From the NCBI RefSeq assembly GCF_014779795.1, contig NZ_JACXZS010000004.1, positions 186,001 through 250,000 on the forward strand: a stretch of 64,000 nucleotides of DNA, in the 5' to 3' direction. This document shows positions 46,256 through 56,617 of the stretch, piece by piece; position 1 is the stretch's first letter, and each line of letters begins with the position of its first letter. Both the position numbers and the translations under genes were made by a program. The stretch comes from Microbacterium helvum. Its GTDB lineage: Bacteria; Actinomycetota; Actinomycetes; Actinomycetales; Microbacteriaceae. Under the pieces are notes generated by a model. That model saw only the letters and a list, made by a program, of their open reading frames with translations. It was not told the DNA's origin and did no database searches.

Positions 46256-47145
46256 GCACCCACCTGTGCGATGTTCGCCAGCTTGTCGGGGCTCATCACC
46301 CACAGGAGCTGATGGATGCCGTCGTCCCGCGCCGACACCGTCACGATCGTGGTGACGCGTCCGTCCTCGGTGAGCGTGGCCGCGGGCTGCCCGTTCACCT
46401 CGATCCAGTCGATCCGCTTGCCGGCCCAGAAATGGCTGGAGAACGCGGCGACGAACTTCGCCACCCGGCTGCGACCGGCGACGGGGATGCGGGCGGCGAG
46501 CTTCACGCCGTTTCCGTCGGTGTAGCTGATGACGTCCTCCGCGAACAGCCGCTCGAGGTCGCTGACGTCGCCCTTCTGCGCGGCCACGAGGAAGGCCTCG
46601 AGCAGGCGGCGCTGCTCGGTGGCGGCGACTGCGGCCCGCCTCGCCGACTCCAGGTGCTTGCGGGCGCGGCTGACGAGCTGGCGGGTGCTCGCGACGCTCG
46701 CCGAGATCACCTCCGCGATCCGCTCGTAGGGATAGTCCAACGCCTCGCGCAGGATGTACGCGGCGCGCTCGGTGGGGGTGAGCTTCTCCAGCATCAGCAG
46801 GATCGCGAACCCCAGCGCCTCGCCCCGTTCGGCGCCCAGGGCGGGGTCGTCGTCCGTGTTCACGGGCTCGGGCAGCCAGGGTCCGATGTACGTCTCGCGG
46901 CGGGCGTGAGCCGACTGCGTGGCGTTGATCGACAGGCGGGTCGCGATCGTCGCGAGGAACGCGGCCGGATCGTGGATGCCGGCACGGTCGGCGTTCTGCC
47001 ACCGGATCCAGGTCTCCTGCACGATGTCCTCGGCGTCGGCGACCGTTCCCAGCATGCGGTAGCCGATCCCGAAGATTCGCCGGCGATGCGCGTCGAAGAC
47101 GGCCACCGCGTGCTCAAGGTCGTGCGCGTCGCGGGGCTGGTCCAT
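46252..47145 (-). CDS. ECF41-type RNA polymerase sigma factor
   Basis: 297 aa. Sigma-2 region FDAHRRRIFGIGYRMLGTVADAEDIVQETWIRW (first part FDAHRRRIFGIGYRMLG), linker WLPEP, sigma-4 region LTPTERAAYILREALDYPYE, and a C-terminal SnoaL-like domain (residues 185-297) with DGNG in place of DGGG. WLPEP and the SnoaL tail define group ECF41, where the tail controls activity in cis. The ATG at 47145 is preferred; 47163 is possible. Such factors usually drive a neighbouring SDR or carboxymuconolactone decarboxylase gene. Confidence 0.88.
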   Translation of the reverse strand: MDQPRDAHDLEHAVAVFDAHRRRIFGIGYRMLGTVADAEDIVQETWIRWQNADRAGIHDPAAFLATIATRLSINATQSAHARRETYIGPWLPEPVNTDDDPALGAERGEALGFAILLMLEKLTPTERAAYILREALDYPYERIAEVISASVASTRQLVSRARKHLESARRAAVAATEQRRLLEAFLVAAQKGDVSDLERLFAEDVISYTDGNGVKLAARIPVAGRSRVAKFVAAFSSHFWAGKRIDWIEVNGQPAATLTEDGRVTTIVTVSARDDGIHQLLWVMSPDKLANIAQVGA

Positions 47146-47171
47146 CGTGCTGTCCGCTCCCATCGCCGGAC

Positions 47172-47963
47172 TCAGAGCACGCCTACGACCGCCGACAGCG
47201 CCTCGCGTCCGGCTGATGAGGCGGTCTGCCAGTCGTGGAACCTGGTCGCGGCGAGGGTGGCTTCGGGGCCGGGCAGCAGCTCCCACCGATCCAGCCGGGC
47301 GCCGAAGTACGTCGCGAGGGGATCAGCGACGACTTCCCGCTCATCCCGGCGGAATCGCAGCTCGCGCTCCGCGAGATAGCCGAGCTCGAACACCTCGGGA
47401 CCGGCGACCTCTGCGATCGCACCGGTCGGACGTGCGAGCGCCGCACGAGAGACCGCCGCGGCGACATCGTCGGCCGCCATCGGCTGCAGGAGCACGTGCG
47501 CCACGTGGGCGATCCCCTGCCAGGTGGCAGCATCCGTGATGCTGCGCACGAACTCGAAGAACTGGGTCGCGTGGACGATCGAGTAGGGACGCCCTGACGC
47601 GACGAGCAGCCGCTCCTGCTCAGCCTTGGCTTGGAAGTACCCGCCCTCCGACGCGGCCAGGCGATCGGTGCCGACGACCGACAGCACGACGTGGTGGCGC
47701 ACTCCGGCCGCCTCGCCGTAGGTGATGAGGTTGAGGGTCGACGCCGAGAAGAACTCGCGCGCGCCCGCCTCGTCCGTGTAGGAAGAGTTCGAGACGTCGA
47801 CGATCGTCTCGACTGCGGACAGCGCGTCGGCGAGGCCTTCGCCTGTGAACGAGTCCACGCCGACGGCCCGTGCGACCACGACGACGTCATGGCCGGTCGC
47901 GCGCAGACCCGCGACCACCCTGGTGCCGATCAGCCCTGTTCCCCCGATGACAGCGATCCTCAT
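47172..47963 (-). CDS. NmrA-like NAD(P)-binding protein, paralogue
   Basis: 263 aa. IAVIGGTGLIGTRVVAGLRA, HVVLSVVGTDRLAASEGGYF and SIVHATQFFEFV mirror the protein at 45062-45820. AGAGGG sits 6 nt before the ATG. It starts the four-gene block NmrA2-sigma-SnoaL-NmrA1. The reaction is unknown; members act on quinones or serve as redox sensors. Confidence 0.85.
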   Translation of the reverse strand: MRIAVIGGTGLIGTRVVAGLRATGHDVVVVARAVGVDSFTGEGLADALSAVETIVDVSNSSYTDEAGAREFFSASTLNLITYGEAAGVRHHVVLSVVGTDRLAASEGGYFQAKAEQERLLVASGRPYSIVHATQFFEFVRSITDAATWQGIAHVAHVLLQPMAADDVAAAVSRAALARPTGAIAEVAGPEVFELGYLAERELRFRRDEREVVADPLATYFGARLDRWELLPGPEATLAATRFHDWQTASSAGREALSAVVGVL

Positions 47964-48091
47964 GTCGAACCCTCTCTGCTCATCGCACGCGGGAACGCGC
48001 GCGTCGACAGCTGAGACCGGATGAGCCCAGCGGATGTGACAGGTTCGACGAAGTCCGGCCGATCTCGCGTGTCGGCGCGGGCGCCGCCGCC

Positions 48092-49756
<1,665 letters not shown>

Positions 49757-49823
49757 GGAACGATTCTCTCAGCGAGGGCGTGACGGTTCGGCGCGCGGGT
49801 CCGCGTGCGAAAGGATGACGGGC

Positions 49824-51161
49824 GTGGAACATTTCGACACGATCGTCGTCGGCGCGGGCGTCTGCGGGCTGTCGGCCGCCAAGCTGCTCGCCGATGCCGG
49901 GCAGAATGTGGTGGTGCTCGAGGCGCGGGATCGCATCGGGGGACGCGTCCACACCGACCGCGCGGGCGGGGTCGCCACCGACCTCGGCGCCTCATGGATC
50001 CACGGGGTCACGGGCAGCCCGGTCGCCGCGGCAGCCGACGCGTTCGGCATGCGCACCGTCGAGTTCACCGTCGGGGGCTACCAGCCCGACAGCCGTCCGA
50101 TCGCGTACTACGGTCCGGATGGGAAGAGACTGCCGGATGCTGCCGCCCAGGGCTTCATCGAAGACATCCGCGCCGTCGACACGGCGCTGCCGGACGTCGT
50201 GGCCGCTTCGGCGTCAGGCGATTCGTACCGTGACGTGACCGAGCGGGCTCTCGCACGGCAAGGCTGGGATGCCGAGCGCACGCAGCGCGTGCGCGAGTAT
50301 CTCGAGCATCGGTCGGAGGAGCAGTACGGCGCCTGGATCGAGGACCTCGCCGCGCACGGTCTCGACGACGACTCGATCGACGGCGACGAGGTCGTGTTCC
50401 CGGACGGCTACGACGTCCTGCCGGCCCGGCTGTCCGTGGGCCTGGACGTGCGGCTGGCGCACATCGTGTCGCGCGTCGACTGGTCGGACGGGCGGGTTGC
50501 AGCGACGACCGACCGAGGCACGTTCAGCGCGAAAGCCGCCGTCGTGACCGTTCCGGTGGGGGTGCTGCAGTCTGACGCGTTCACCATCACCCCCGAGCTG
50601 CCCGAGCCGGTCGCCGGCGCCCTCGGCCGGCTGCGGATGAACGCGTTCGAGAAGGTGTTCCTGCGATTCCCGACGAAGTTCTGGGACGACGACGTCTACG
50701 CGATCCGGCAGCAGGGGCCGGAGAGCGTGTGGTGGCACTCCTGGTACGACCTCACGGGGCTGCACGGCGTGCCGACGCTGCTGACGTTCGCGGCCGGGCC
50801 GGCCGCCGACGCAACCCGCGGCTGGTCGAACGCCGACCTCGTGGAATCGATCCTCGTTCAGCTGCGGCGTCTGTACGGCGACCGCGTCGAGAATCCGACG
50901 CGCGTCGACATCACCGCGTGGCAGGACGACCCGTTCGCGCACGGATCATACGCGTACATGGCCGTCGGCTCGACCACCGCCGACCACGACGACCTCGCCA
51001 CCCCGATCGGCGGCATCCTGCACCTCGCCGGCGAGGCGACCTGGACGGACGACCCCGCCACCGTCACCGCGGCGATCCTGTCGGGCCATCGCGCCGCAGG
51101 CAACGTGCTCGGCCGCGATGTGCTCATCGAGCGGCTGTGGGCCGAGCACGCCACCCCGTAG
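49824..51161 (+). CDS. FAD-dependent amine oxidase
   Basis: 445 aa. The N-terminal FAD loop IVVGAGVCGLSAAKLLADAG and VVLEARDRIGGRVHTD are followed by LGASWIHG, the flavin-containing amine oxidase motif. Near the C-terminus GGILHLAGEATWTDDPATVT binds the flavin. It probably oxidises a polyamine or monoamine to an aldehyde plus H2O2. GTG at 49824 is chosen: AAGGA lies 8 nt ahead, while the ATG at 49815 overlaps that site. Confidence 0.88.
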   Translation: MEHFDTIVVGAGVCGLSAAKLLADAGQNVVVLEARDRIGGRVHTDRAGGVATDLGASWIHGVTGSPVAAAADAFGMRTVEFTVGGYQPDSRPIAYYGPDGKRLPDAAAQGFIEDIRAVDTALPDVVAASASGDSYRDVTERALARQGWDAERTQRVREYLEHRSEEQYGAWIEDLAAHGLDDDSIDGDEVVFPDGYDVLPARLSVGLDVRLAHIVSRVDWSDGRVAATTDRGTFSAKAAVVTVPVGVLQSDAFTITPELPEPVAGALGRLRMNAFEKVFLRFPTKFWDDDVYAIRQQGPESVWWHSWYDLTGLHGVPTLLTFAAGPAADATRGWSNADLVESILVQLRRLYGDRVENPTRVDITAWQDDPFAHGSYAYMAVGSTTADHDDLATPIGGILHLAGEATWTDDPATVTAAILSGHRAAGNVLGRDVLIERLWAEHATP

Positions 51162-51194
51162 ACCGGCCTCTCATCGCGGACTACCGTCGCTGAC

Positions 51195-52310
51195 ATGAGC
51201 GTACGCAAGACGATGGTCCAGACGACGACCATCGCCCTTGGCGACGCACACTACCTGCTCGCCCAGGGCCACGACTACGAGGAGCTGAAACAGCGGATCG
51301 ATCTAGTGCTGGTGCGCGAGGCGCTCCCGACGCAAGACATGTGGCACAGTGACGGGGTGACCGAACGCGATCTCGTTGCCGCGGCTGAGGCCGTCCGTGC
51401 TGCCTCAGAGTCGCGTGCGCGACAGCGCCGACTGGGAGTGCAGCTGGAGAAAGCGGGGGTGCTCGTCGAGGCGCGGCGCGGCGAGCTGGCCGAGCTGCAG
51501 CGGAAGCTGCGGGTGGAGCAGTCCGACGTGCGCCGACTCGAGAAGCTGTCGCCGACGAAGATCTGGGCGACGCTGCGCGGAGACACCGCCGATCGCCTGG
51601 CCGTCGAACGCGCCGAAGCGGATGCCGCCGCCCTCGCGGTCGCCGGCGCACAGGCGCGGCTCGACAGCGCAGTCGCCGACGTCGCACGACTCCGCAGCGC
51701 GCACGACGCACTGCGCGGAGCGGATCAGGCGTACGGCGGGGCGCTGGCCGTCTACGAGGTCGCCCTGCGCGCGACCGGCGGCGGCGAGGCTGCGGCGCTG
51801 GCAGAGATCGCGGACGGACTGGGCGTCGCCGCCGCACGTCAGCGCGAGATCGCGGAGGCAGTCGACGCGCTGCGTACCACGAGAGCCGCGCTGGACGAAG
51901 CCCGGACCAAGCTGGACAGCGCCGGCGGCTGGTCGACGTACGACACGTTCTTCGGGGGCGGCTTCGTCGCCGACATGATCAAGCACTCGAACATCAGCGA
52001 GGCCACGCACGCGTTCACCGAGGTCAATCGAGCGCTCGAGCGGCTTTCCACAGAACTCGCCGACATCGGCGCCTCGGGCCTCGACGGGGTCGCGATCTCA
52101 GAGTCTCTGGCGGTCTTCGATGTGCTGTTCGACAACATCCTGAGCGACTGGATGGTGATGGACCGCATCTCCGAAGCGCGGGCGGACGCCGAGGAACTGG
52201 ATGACCGCCTCGCTCGGCTCGCGGAGGTGCTCGCCACCCGCGCCGGAGAGAATTCGGCGCGGATCGGCGCACTGCTCGAGCGGCGCGAGGCCATCCTCAC
52301 GGCGGCCTGA
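51195..52310 (+). CDS. Coiled-coil protein, unknown
   Basis: 371 aa, rich in Ala, Glu, Arg and Leu, with heptad-like runs over residues 60-130, 145-190 and 215-240. Near the N-terminus QTTTIALGDAHYLLAQGHDY; a non-coiled part around 240-275 reads WSTYDTFFGGGFVADMIKHS. Similar large coiled-coil hypotheticals occur in actinobacteria. Its last 14 nt overlap the convergent hemerythrin-like gene. Function unknown. Confidence 0.7.
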   Translation: MSVRKTMVQTTTIALGDAHYLLAQGHDYEELKQRIDLVLVREALPTQDMWHSDGVTERDLVAAAEAVRAASESRARQRRLGVQLEKAGVLVEARRGELAELQRKLRVEQSDVRRLEKLSPTKIWATLRGDTADRLAVERAEADAAALAVAGAQARLDSAVADVARLRSAHDALRGADQAYGGALAVYEVALRATGGGEAAALAEIADGLGVAAARQREIAEAVDALRTTRAALDEARTKLDSAGGWSTYDTFFGGGFVADMIKHSNISEATHAFTEVNRALERLSTELADIGASGLDGVAISESLAVFDVLFDNILSDWMVMDRISEARADAEELDDRLARLAEVLATRAGENSARIGALLERREAILTAA

Positions 52311-53007
52311 ACAGCGGGCCGAGAGCCCCCGACGAGCGAGGACGTCCGGCGCGACGGGTCTCCGCATCCAGCAGCCGAGCCATGCCGCGGAAGTCGCGCA
52401 TCAGAACGGCCTCGAGGACGAATGTCGGCAGCAGCGCGACGAGCCGAAGCCCCCCTGCCACGTCTCCTGCAGCGACATGACGTCGTTTCCCCAGCTCTTT
52501 GCGGTGGGCAGCGAGCGTCTGGCGGGTGTGCTCCTCCATCCAATCCCATTCCTGCTGCGACAGGACCGCGTCTGCCACGGGCACGATGTCCTCCTCCTCT
52601 TGACGCAGATGGCCCTGCAGCGTGTCGCGAAGCGACTCGATGTCGCTCGCGAATGCATCGCGGAGCGCGGGGTCGGCCGCCTCCATCCAGGGAACCAGCT
52701 GGGGTTCGATACCCGCCAGGTGCGAGGCGACCTCCGCATGCTGCGCACGCATCTGCTCGACATGCACGGCGCACCCCGGATCGCGAGCGGCGAGCCGGTC
52801 CCACAGCGCGATGTCTTCGGTCTCGTGATGCATGTGCAGCGCGTAGAAGTCGAGGTGTGCATACCGCCCGACGACCGCTGCGCGGCCGACGTCGCCGCCG
52901 TCGACCTCCCGCACCAACTGCGGCAGCTCGCGGTAGAGCCATCGGAAGATTCGGTGCACGAGGATCAGGCCCGACGTGTCACAGCCAGGGTGTTGCCCCT
53001 CCGGCAT
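52297..53007 (-). CDS. Hemerythrin-like (HHE) protein
   Basis: 236 aa. HxxxE/HHE pattern: HLDFYALHMHHETEDIALWD, HVEQMRAQHAEV and HLRQEEEDIVPV give the His/Glu/Asp ligands of a di-iron four-helix bundle. It may sense or buffer oxygen, NO or iron. I chose the ATG at 53007; a GTG at 53037 preceded by a G-run would add 10 residues. The coding region overlaps the end of the convergent coiled-coil gene by 14 nt. Confidence 0.78.
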   Translation of the reverse strand: MPEGQHPGCDTSGLILVHRIFRWLYRELPQLVREVDGGDVGRAAVVGRYAHLDFYALHMHHETEDIALWDRLAARDPGCAVHVEQMRAQHAEVASHLAGIEPQLVPWMEAADPALRDAFASDIESLRDTLQGHLRQEEEDIVPVADAVLSQQEWDWMEEHTRQTLAAHRKELGKRRHVAAGDVAGGLRLVALLPTFVLEAVLMRDFRGMARLLDAETRRAGRPRSSGALGPLFRPP

Positions 53008-53166
53008 GTCGCCAGACGACGGCAGGCTGCTCACCACGGCGAACCCCCCAGTTCCCCGTCCGTCGATCACCCGGGCCAGAATCCGGAAAGGCGGACAGCC
53101 GCACGATACACCTCCGCGAGCGACCGCGACATAGCCGTTTCGAACAGCTCTCCCCAGAAACGACGA

Positions 53167-53207
53167 AAGCCCCTCGATCCCTACTCTCGTAAGGGATCGA
53201 GGGGCTT
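53167..53207 (-). terminator. Terminator of tmRNA gene
   Basis: Perfect 16-bp stem (53167-53182 with 53192-53207) and 9-nt loop, 20 nt past the tmRNA 3' end, ending with a T-containing run on the minus strand. Confidence 0.85.
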
Positions 53208-53227
53208 CCTCGTTGGTGACAACGGCA

Positions 53228-53596
53228 GTGGAGATGGGGGGAATCGAACCCCCGTCCATCGCTGAGTAACGGCGGCTTCTCCGGGCGCAGTCTGTACGAG
53301 CGTTCTACTCGGCTCCGACCTTTGTCACAGACACCTAAGTCGACGAGCCCATCCTGAAAAGAGTCCCGCGTGACGCTCAGGCGACGTCACGCAGCAAGAT
53401 CCCTAGATGACGCCAATACCCGTGACGGGATCAGTCACGGATTGACGGACTCGGGCTCGCTGCTCAGGCAGCGAGGGCGAAGTCGGACTGCTTCTTTTCG
53501 GCAGTTATTGGTTTGCAGGGGGCGTTCACGAGATAACCCTGCATCCTCGGCCCGCTTCTCGCAGATTCACAGGCGATGTCGAAACCGATCATCCCC
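53228..53596 (-). ncRNA. ssrA: tmRNA
   Basis: Rescues stalled ribosomes with SmpB. The 5' end GGGGATGATCGGTTTCGAC and the 3' end with T loop TTCGATT and acceptor CATCTCCA pair as a tRNA-like domain (GGGGATG with CATCTCC, one G-T). CCA is not encoded. The tag frame ends at 53464-53466 (TGA). By alignment with the Mycobacterium tuberculosis form (AAATAAGC before GCC), resume is GCC at 53502-53500 and the tag is AEKKQSDFALAA. A stem GCAGGG/CCCTGC upstream fits pseudoknot 1. Confidence 0.95.
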
Positions 53597-53765
53597 GTGC
53601 CTCGTTCGAGGTGTTCCTTCTGTCGAAGGGCCGTTGTCACACTGTGGAGTTGCCAAACCCGGAGCCGAAGCATCCGAGCACGTCAGTCTACAACGAGTTC
53701 ATCGCGACAGCCATTCCCGCCGGGCAAACTTGCCTAGTCTGAAGGTCACTCACCCCAGGAGCCTC

Positions 53766-54380
53766 GTGACCCCTCGACACGCGATCGCAGTCCTCGCCAC
53801 CGCCCTGCTCGCCTTCAGCATGTCCGCCTGCGCCGGCTCGAACCCGCCGGCGGCGGACGCCGAAGCCACAGCGACCTCGCCAGAACCCTTTCCCTCAGCC
53901 ACGCCAGAACTCTCCCCGACTCCGACTCCCGGCGCCAGCGTGCCCGCCGCGGTGCCGACGTGCGACGACATCTCCACGACCGAGTTCGACGAATCGGTGA
54001 CCGAGAACGGCTGGACGTCCTGGCAACTGCCCTACGAGGGCGTCGGCGGCAGTCCCTTCGACGCCTTCACGTCGGGCGCTCCTGCCGGATCGATCTCGTG
54101 CCGCTGGGGCGAGGACCCGACTCTCGCCACAGACAACGTCATCGACCTCGCGTGGGCTCCGATCGGACCGGATGCCGCCTCCGCAGCACAGCGCCAGCTC
54201 GAGGCCGAGGGCTACGAACGGATCGAGACGACAGAGGGTGTGTACCTCGCGATGCGTGGCGAAGACGGCTGGGCGGACGAGGAGGGCTTCGCACAGGCGT
54301 ACCTCTTCACGCCCGATGACGTTCGGTGGGCGATGTTCAAGGACGAGCTCCGGTTCGTCCAGGCGCCCGGCGAGGCGTAG
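53766..54380 (+). CDS. Secreted lipoprotein, paralogue
   Basis: 204 aa. Signal peptide with lipobox FSMSACAGS, a Pro/Thr/Ser/Ala linker to about residue 60, then a domain with PTCDDISTTEF and GSISCRWGEDP, the two-cysteine layout shared with 41697-42275. GTG start with AGGAG 4 nt upstream. Function unknown. Confidence 0.72.
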   Translation: MTPRHAIAVLATALLAFSMSACAGSNPPAADAEATATSPEPFPSATPELSPTPTPGASVPAAVPTCDDISTTEFDESVTENGWTSWQLPYEGVGGSPFDAFTSGAPAGSISCRWGEDPTLATDNVIDLAWAPIGPDAASAAQRQLEAEGYERIETTEGVYLAMRGEDGWADEEGFAQAYLFTPDDVRWAMFKDELRFVQAPGEA

Positions 54381-54397
54381 GACGTAGAGTCGGCAGC

Positions 54398-55069
54398 ATG
54401 AGCGACGTCGTCATCACGGTCCGCGGGGAGCACGAGACCCGCATCGCCCCGGAGCGTGCCATCGCGCACCTCACGATCCGCGCCGAAGGTCCCGAACGCG
54501 GCGCCGTCGTCGAACGCATGGCCGCGCTCACCGAGCCGGTGCGCGACGACCTGGCCGCCCGCAAGGCCGCGGGCACGGTGCCTGAGTGGACCAGCCAGCG
54601 CGTGTCGGTGTGGTCGGAGCGTCCCTGGAACAACGAGGGCAAGCGCCTTGCGCCCGTCCACTACGCGAGCGTCGACTTCTCGGTCACCTTCACGGACTTC
54701 ACGGTGCTGTCGTGGTGGGCCGGCGAAGTCGCCGAGCGCGAGGGCGTGCAGCTCGGTTGGATCGAATGGCTGCTCACTCCCGAGACACGTGCGCAGACCG
54801 AGAAGGATGTCGCCACACAGGCCGTGGGCGTCGCGGTCGCGCGCGCCGAGGCGTACGCCGGAGCGCTGGGCCTGGCTAACGTCAGCGCCATCGAGATCGC
54901 CGACCTCGGCCTGCTGTCGCACCCGGAGCAGTCGCCCGCACCCGCGCCGCGCATGATGATGGCCAAGGCGGCCTACGCCGCGGATGCGGGCGGAGCTCCG
55001 GCCGTCCAACTGCAGCCCGAAGACATCGTGGTCTCAGCCGGCGTCGAGGCGCGCTTCGTCGCCCGCTGA
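54398..55069 (+). CDS. SIMPL domain protein
   Basis: 223 aa, no signal peptide. ITVRGEHETRIAPERAIAHL and AVARAEAYAGALGLANVSAI match the SIMPL (DUF541) fold; the end AVQLQPEDIVVSAGVEARF is the usual last strands. TAGAGT 7 nt before the ATG suggests a leaderless transcript. SIMPL proteins are linked to envelope or oxidative stress in some species; the role here is unknown. Confidence 0.82.
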   Translation: MSDVVITVRGEHETRIAPERAIAHLTIRAEGPERGAVVERMAALTEPVRDDLAARKAAGTVPEWTSQRVSVWSERPWNNEGKRLAPVHYASVDFSVTFTDFTVLSWWAGEVAEREGVQLGWIEWLLTPETRAQTEKDVATQAVGVAVARAEAYAGALGLANVSAIEIADLGLLSHPEQSPAPAPRMMMAKAAYAADAGGAPAVQLQPEDIVVSAGVEARFVAR

Positions 55070-55094
55070 GACTCGGGCCGACACCCGGACGGAC

Positions 55095-55113
55095 GCCGCA
55101 CACGGGGTGCGGC
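55095..55113. terminator. Hairpin between convergent SIMPL and smpB genes
   Basis: GCCGCAC (55095-55101) with GTGCGGC (55107-55113) around a 5-nt loop, within 65 nt between two stops; followed by GGCATCC. Confidence 0.6.
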
Positions 55114-55134
55114 ATCCACTCGGCGAAGCCGGGG

Positions 55135-55611
55135 CTACTCGCCCAGGCGATTGCGACTGCGCATCGCGCGCTCGGCCTCGCGCTTGTCTTCGCGCTCTCG
55201 GATGGTCTGGCGCTTCTCGTACTCGCGCTTGCCCTTCGCGACCGCGATCTCGACCTTCGCGCGTCCGTCGGAGAAGTACAGCTTCAGCGGGATCAGCGTG
55301 TACCCGCCCGCCGAGATGGCATGCGAGAGCTTGACGATCTCTTCCTTGTGCAGCAGCAGCTTGCGCGTGCGCTTGGACGAGTGATTCGTCCAATGCCCCT
55401 GCGAGTACTCCGGGATGTGCACGGCATCGAGGAACGCCTCGCCGTTGTCGATGTAGGCATAGCCGTCCGACAGGTTCGCACGGCCTTCGCGCAGCGACTT
55501 CACCTCGGTGCCGGTGAGCACGAGGCCCGCCTCGTACGTCTTCTCGATCGCGTACTCGTGGCGTGCGCGACGATTGGTCGCCACGACCTTCTCCCCGCGT
55601 TCCCTGGGCAT
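55135..55611 (-). CDS. smpB: SsrA-binding protein
   Basis: 158 aa. Binds tmRNA and delivers it to stalled ribosomes. [40 protein letters not shown] and the basic tail ([20 protein letters not shown]) are typical. AGGAG 5 nt before the ATG at 55611. Follows ftsX by 90 nt on the same strand, the usual ftsE-ftsX-smpB order in actinobacteria; ssrA itself lies 1.5 kb away. Confidence 0.95.
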   Translation of the reverse strand: MPRERGEKVVATNRRARHEYAIEKTYEAGLVLTGTEVKSLREGRANLSDGYAYIDNGEAFLDAVHIPEYSQGHWTNHSSKRTRKLLLHKEEIVKLSHAISAGGYTLIPLKLYFSDGRAKVEIAVAKGKREYEKRQTIREREDKREAERAMRSRNRLGE

Positions 55612-55702
55612 GGCGTCTCCTACGGTTGCTGAGCTTGTCGAAGCATGCCGCACCGGGTGCACGGCAGCCTGTCAGTCTACCCTTCGACGAAGCCCGGGCG
55701 AC

Positions 55703-56617
55703 TCACGCGCGCAGCCAGCGCCGGATCGCGAAGCCTGCGGACAGCGCCGCCAGTGCCACGCCCACGAGGATCAGGACCGGGACGACCAGCCAGGCGTCGC
55801 CGAGGTCCACCCACGTCGTGACGAAGTCGACGCGATTGCGCAGGTACTTGTCGACGCCGAAGTACACCCCGGCGAGCACCGCCCCGCTCGCGAGCAGCGA
55901 TCCCAGCAGCGCCGCGAACACGCCCTCGAGGATGAACGGCGTCTGGATGAACCGATTGGATGCTCCGACCAGGCGCATGATGCCGAGCTCTCGTCGACGC
56001 GCGTAGGCCGACAGCCGGATCGTCGTCGCGATCAGCAGCACGGCGGCGATGAGCATGAGCGCCGCGATGCCGACCGCGATGTAGGTCGCGATCGTGAGCG
56101 CCGAGAAGAGCGGATCGAGGTACTGCATCTGGTCCTTGACGTCTTCGACGCCCTGGGTGCCGCTGAACGCCTCGAGGAGCACGTCCGACTGCGACGGATC
56201 GACGAGCGTGATACGGAACGTCTCGTTCACCTGGTCCGGCGTGATGACGCTCGCGTTGTCTTCCCCGGCCAGGTCGACGTACTCCTGATACGCCTGCTCG
56301 TGGTTCAGGAACACCATCTCGCGGATGAGCGGCGCCAGCGCACTGCCCTCGAGCTTCGCCTTCACCTCGTCGACCTGCTCGGGCGTCGCCTCGCCGTTCA
56401 CGCAGGTGGCCGCGGTCGAGATGTTCGTGCACATGTACACCGCGACCTGCGCGCGTTCCACCCAGAAGTCCCGCATCGTCGCGATCTGCATCTGCATGAG
56501 GATCGCGGCGCCCACGAAGGTCAGCGAGACGAACGTCACCAGCACGACCGACACGACCATCGACAGATTGCGGCGCAGGCCCGACAGCGCCTCCGACAGG
56601 ATCAGCCCGAACCTCAT
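55703..56617 (-). CDS. ftsX: Cell-division membrane protein FtsX
   Basis: 304 aa with four membrane helices (about 20-45, 178-200, 228-252 and 272-295) and a large external loop after the first, which in actinobacteria activates peptidoglycan hydrolases such as RipC. SEALSGLRRNLSMVVSVVLV is the usual N-terminus. ATG overlaps the ftsE stop (ATGA). Confidence 0.93.
   Translation of the reverse strand: MRFGLILSEALSGLRRNLSMVVSVVLVTFVSLTFVGAAILMQMQIATMRDFWVERAQVAVYMCTNISTAATCVNGEATPEQVDEVKAKLEGSALAPLIREMVFLNHEQAYQEYVDLAGEDNASVITPDQVNETFRITLVDPSQSDVLLEAFSGTQGVEDVKDQMQYLDPLFSALTIATYIAVGIAALMLIAAVLLIATTIRLSAYARRRELGIMRLVGASNRFIQTPFILEGVFAALLGSLLASGAVLAGVYFGVDKYLRNRVDFVTTWVDLGDAWLVVPVLILVGVALAALSAGFAIRRWLRA

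Noticed and set aside
53500..53520. tmRNA resume at GCA-AAC
   Set aside because: That frame meets a TAA after three codons; the GCC at 53502 aligns with known actinobacterial tmRNA and gives a normal tag.
53464..53673. Protein-coding gene of 69 aa
   Set aside because: It is the tmRNA tag frame read backwards into the structured 5' part of ssrA.
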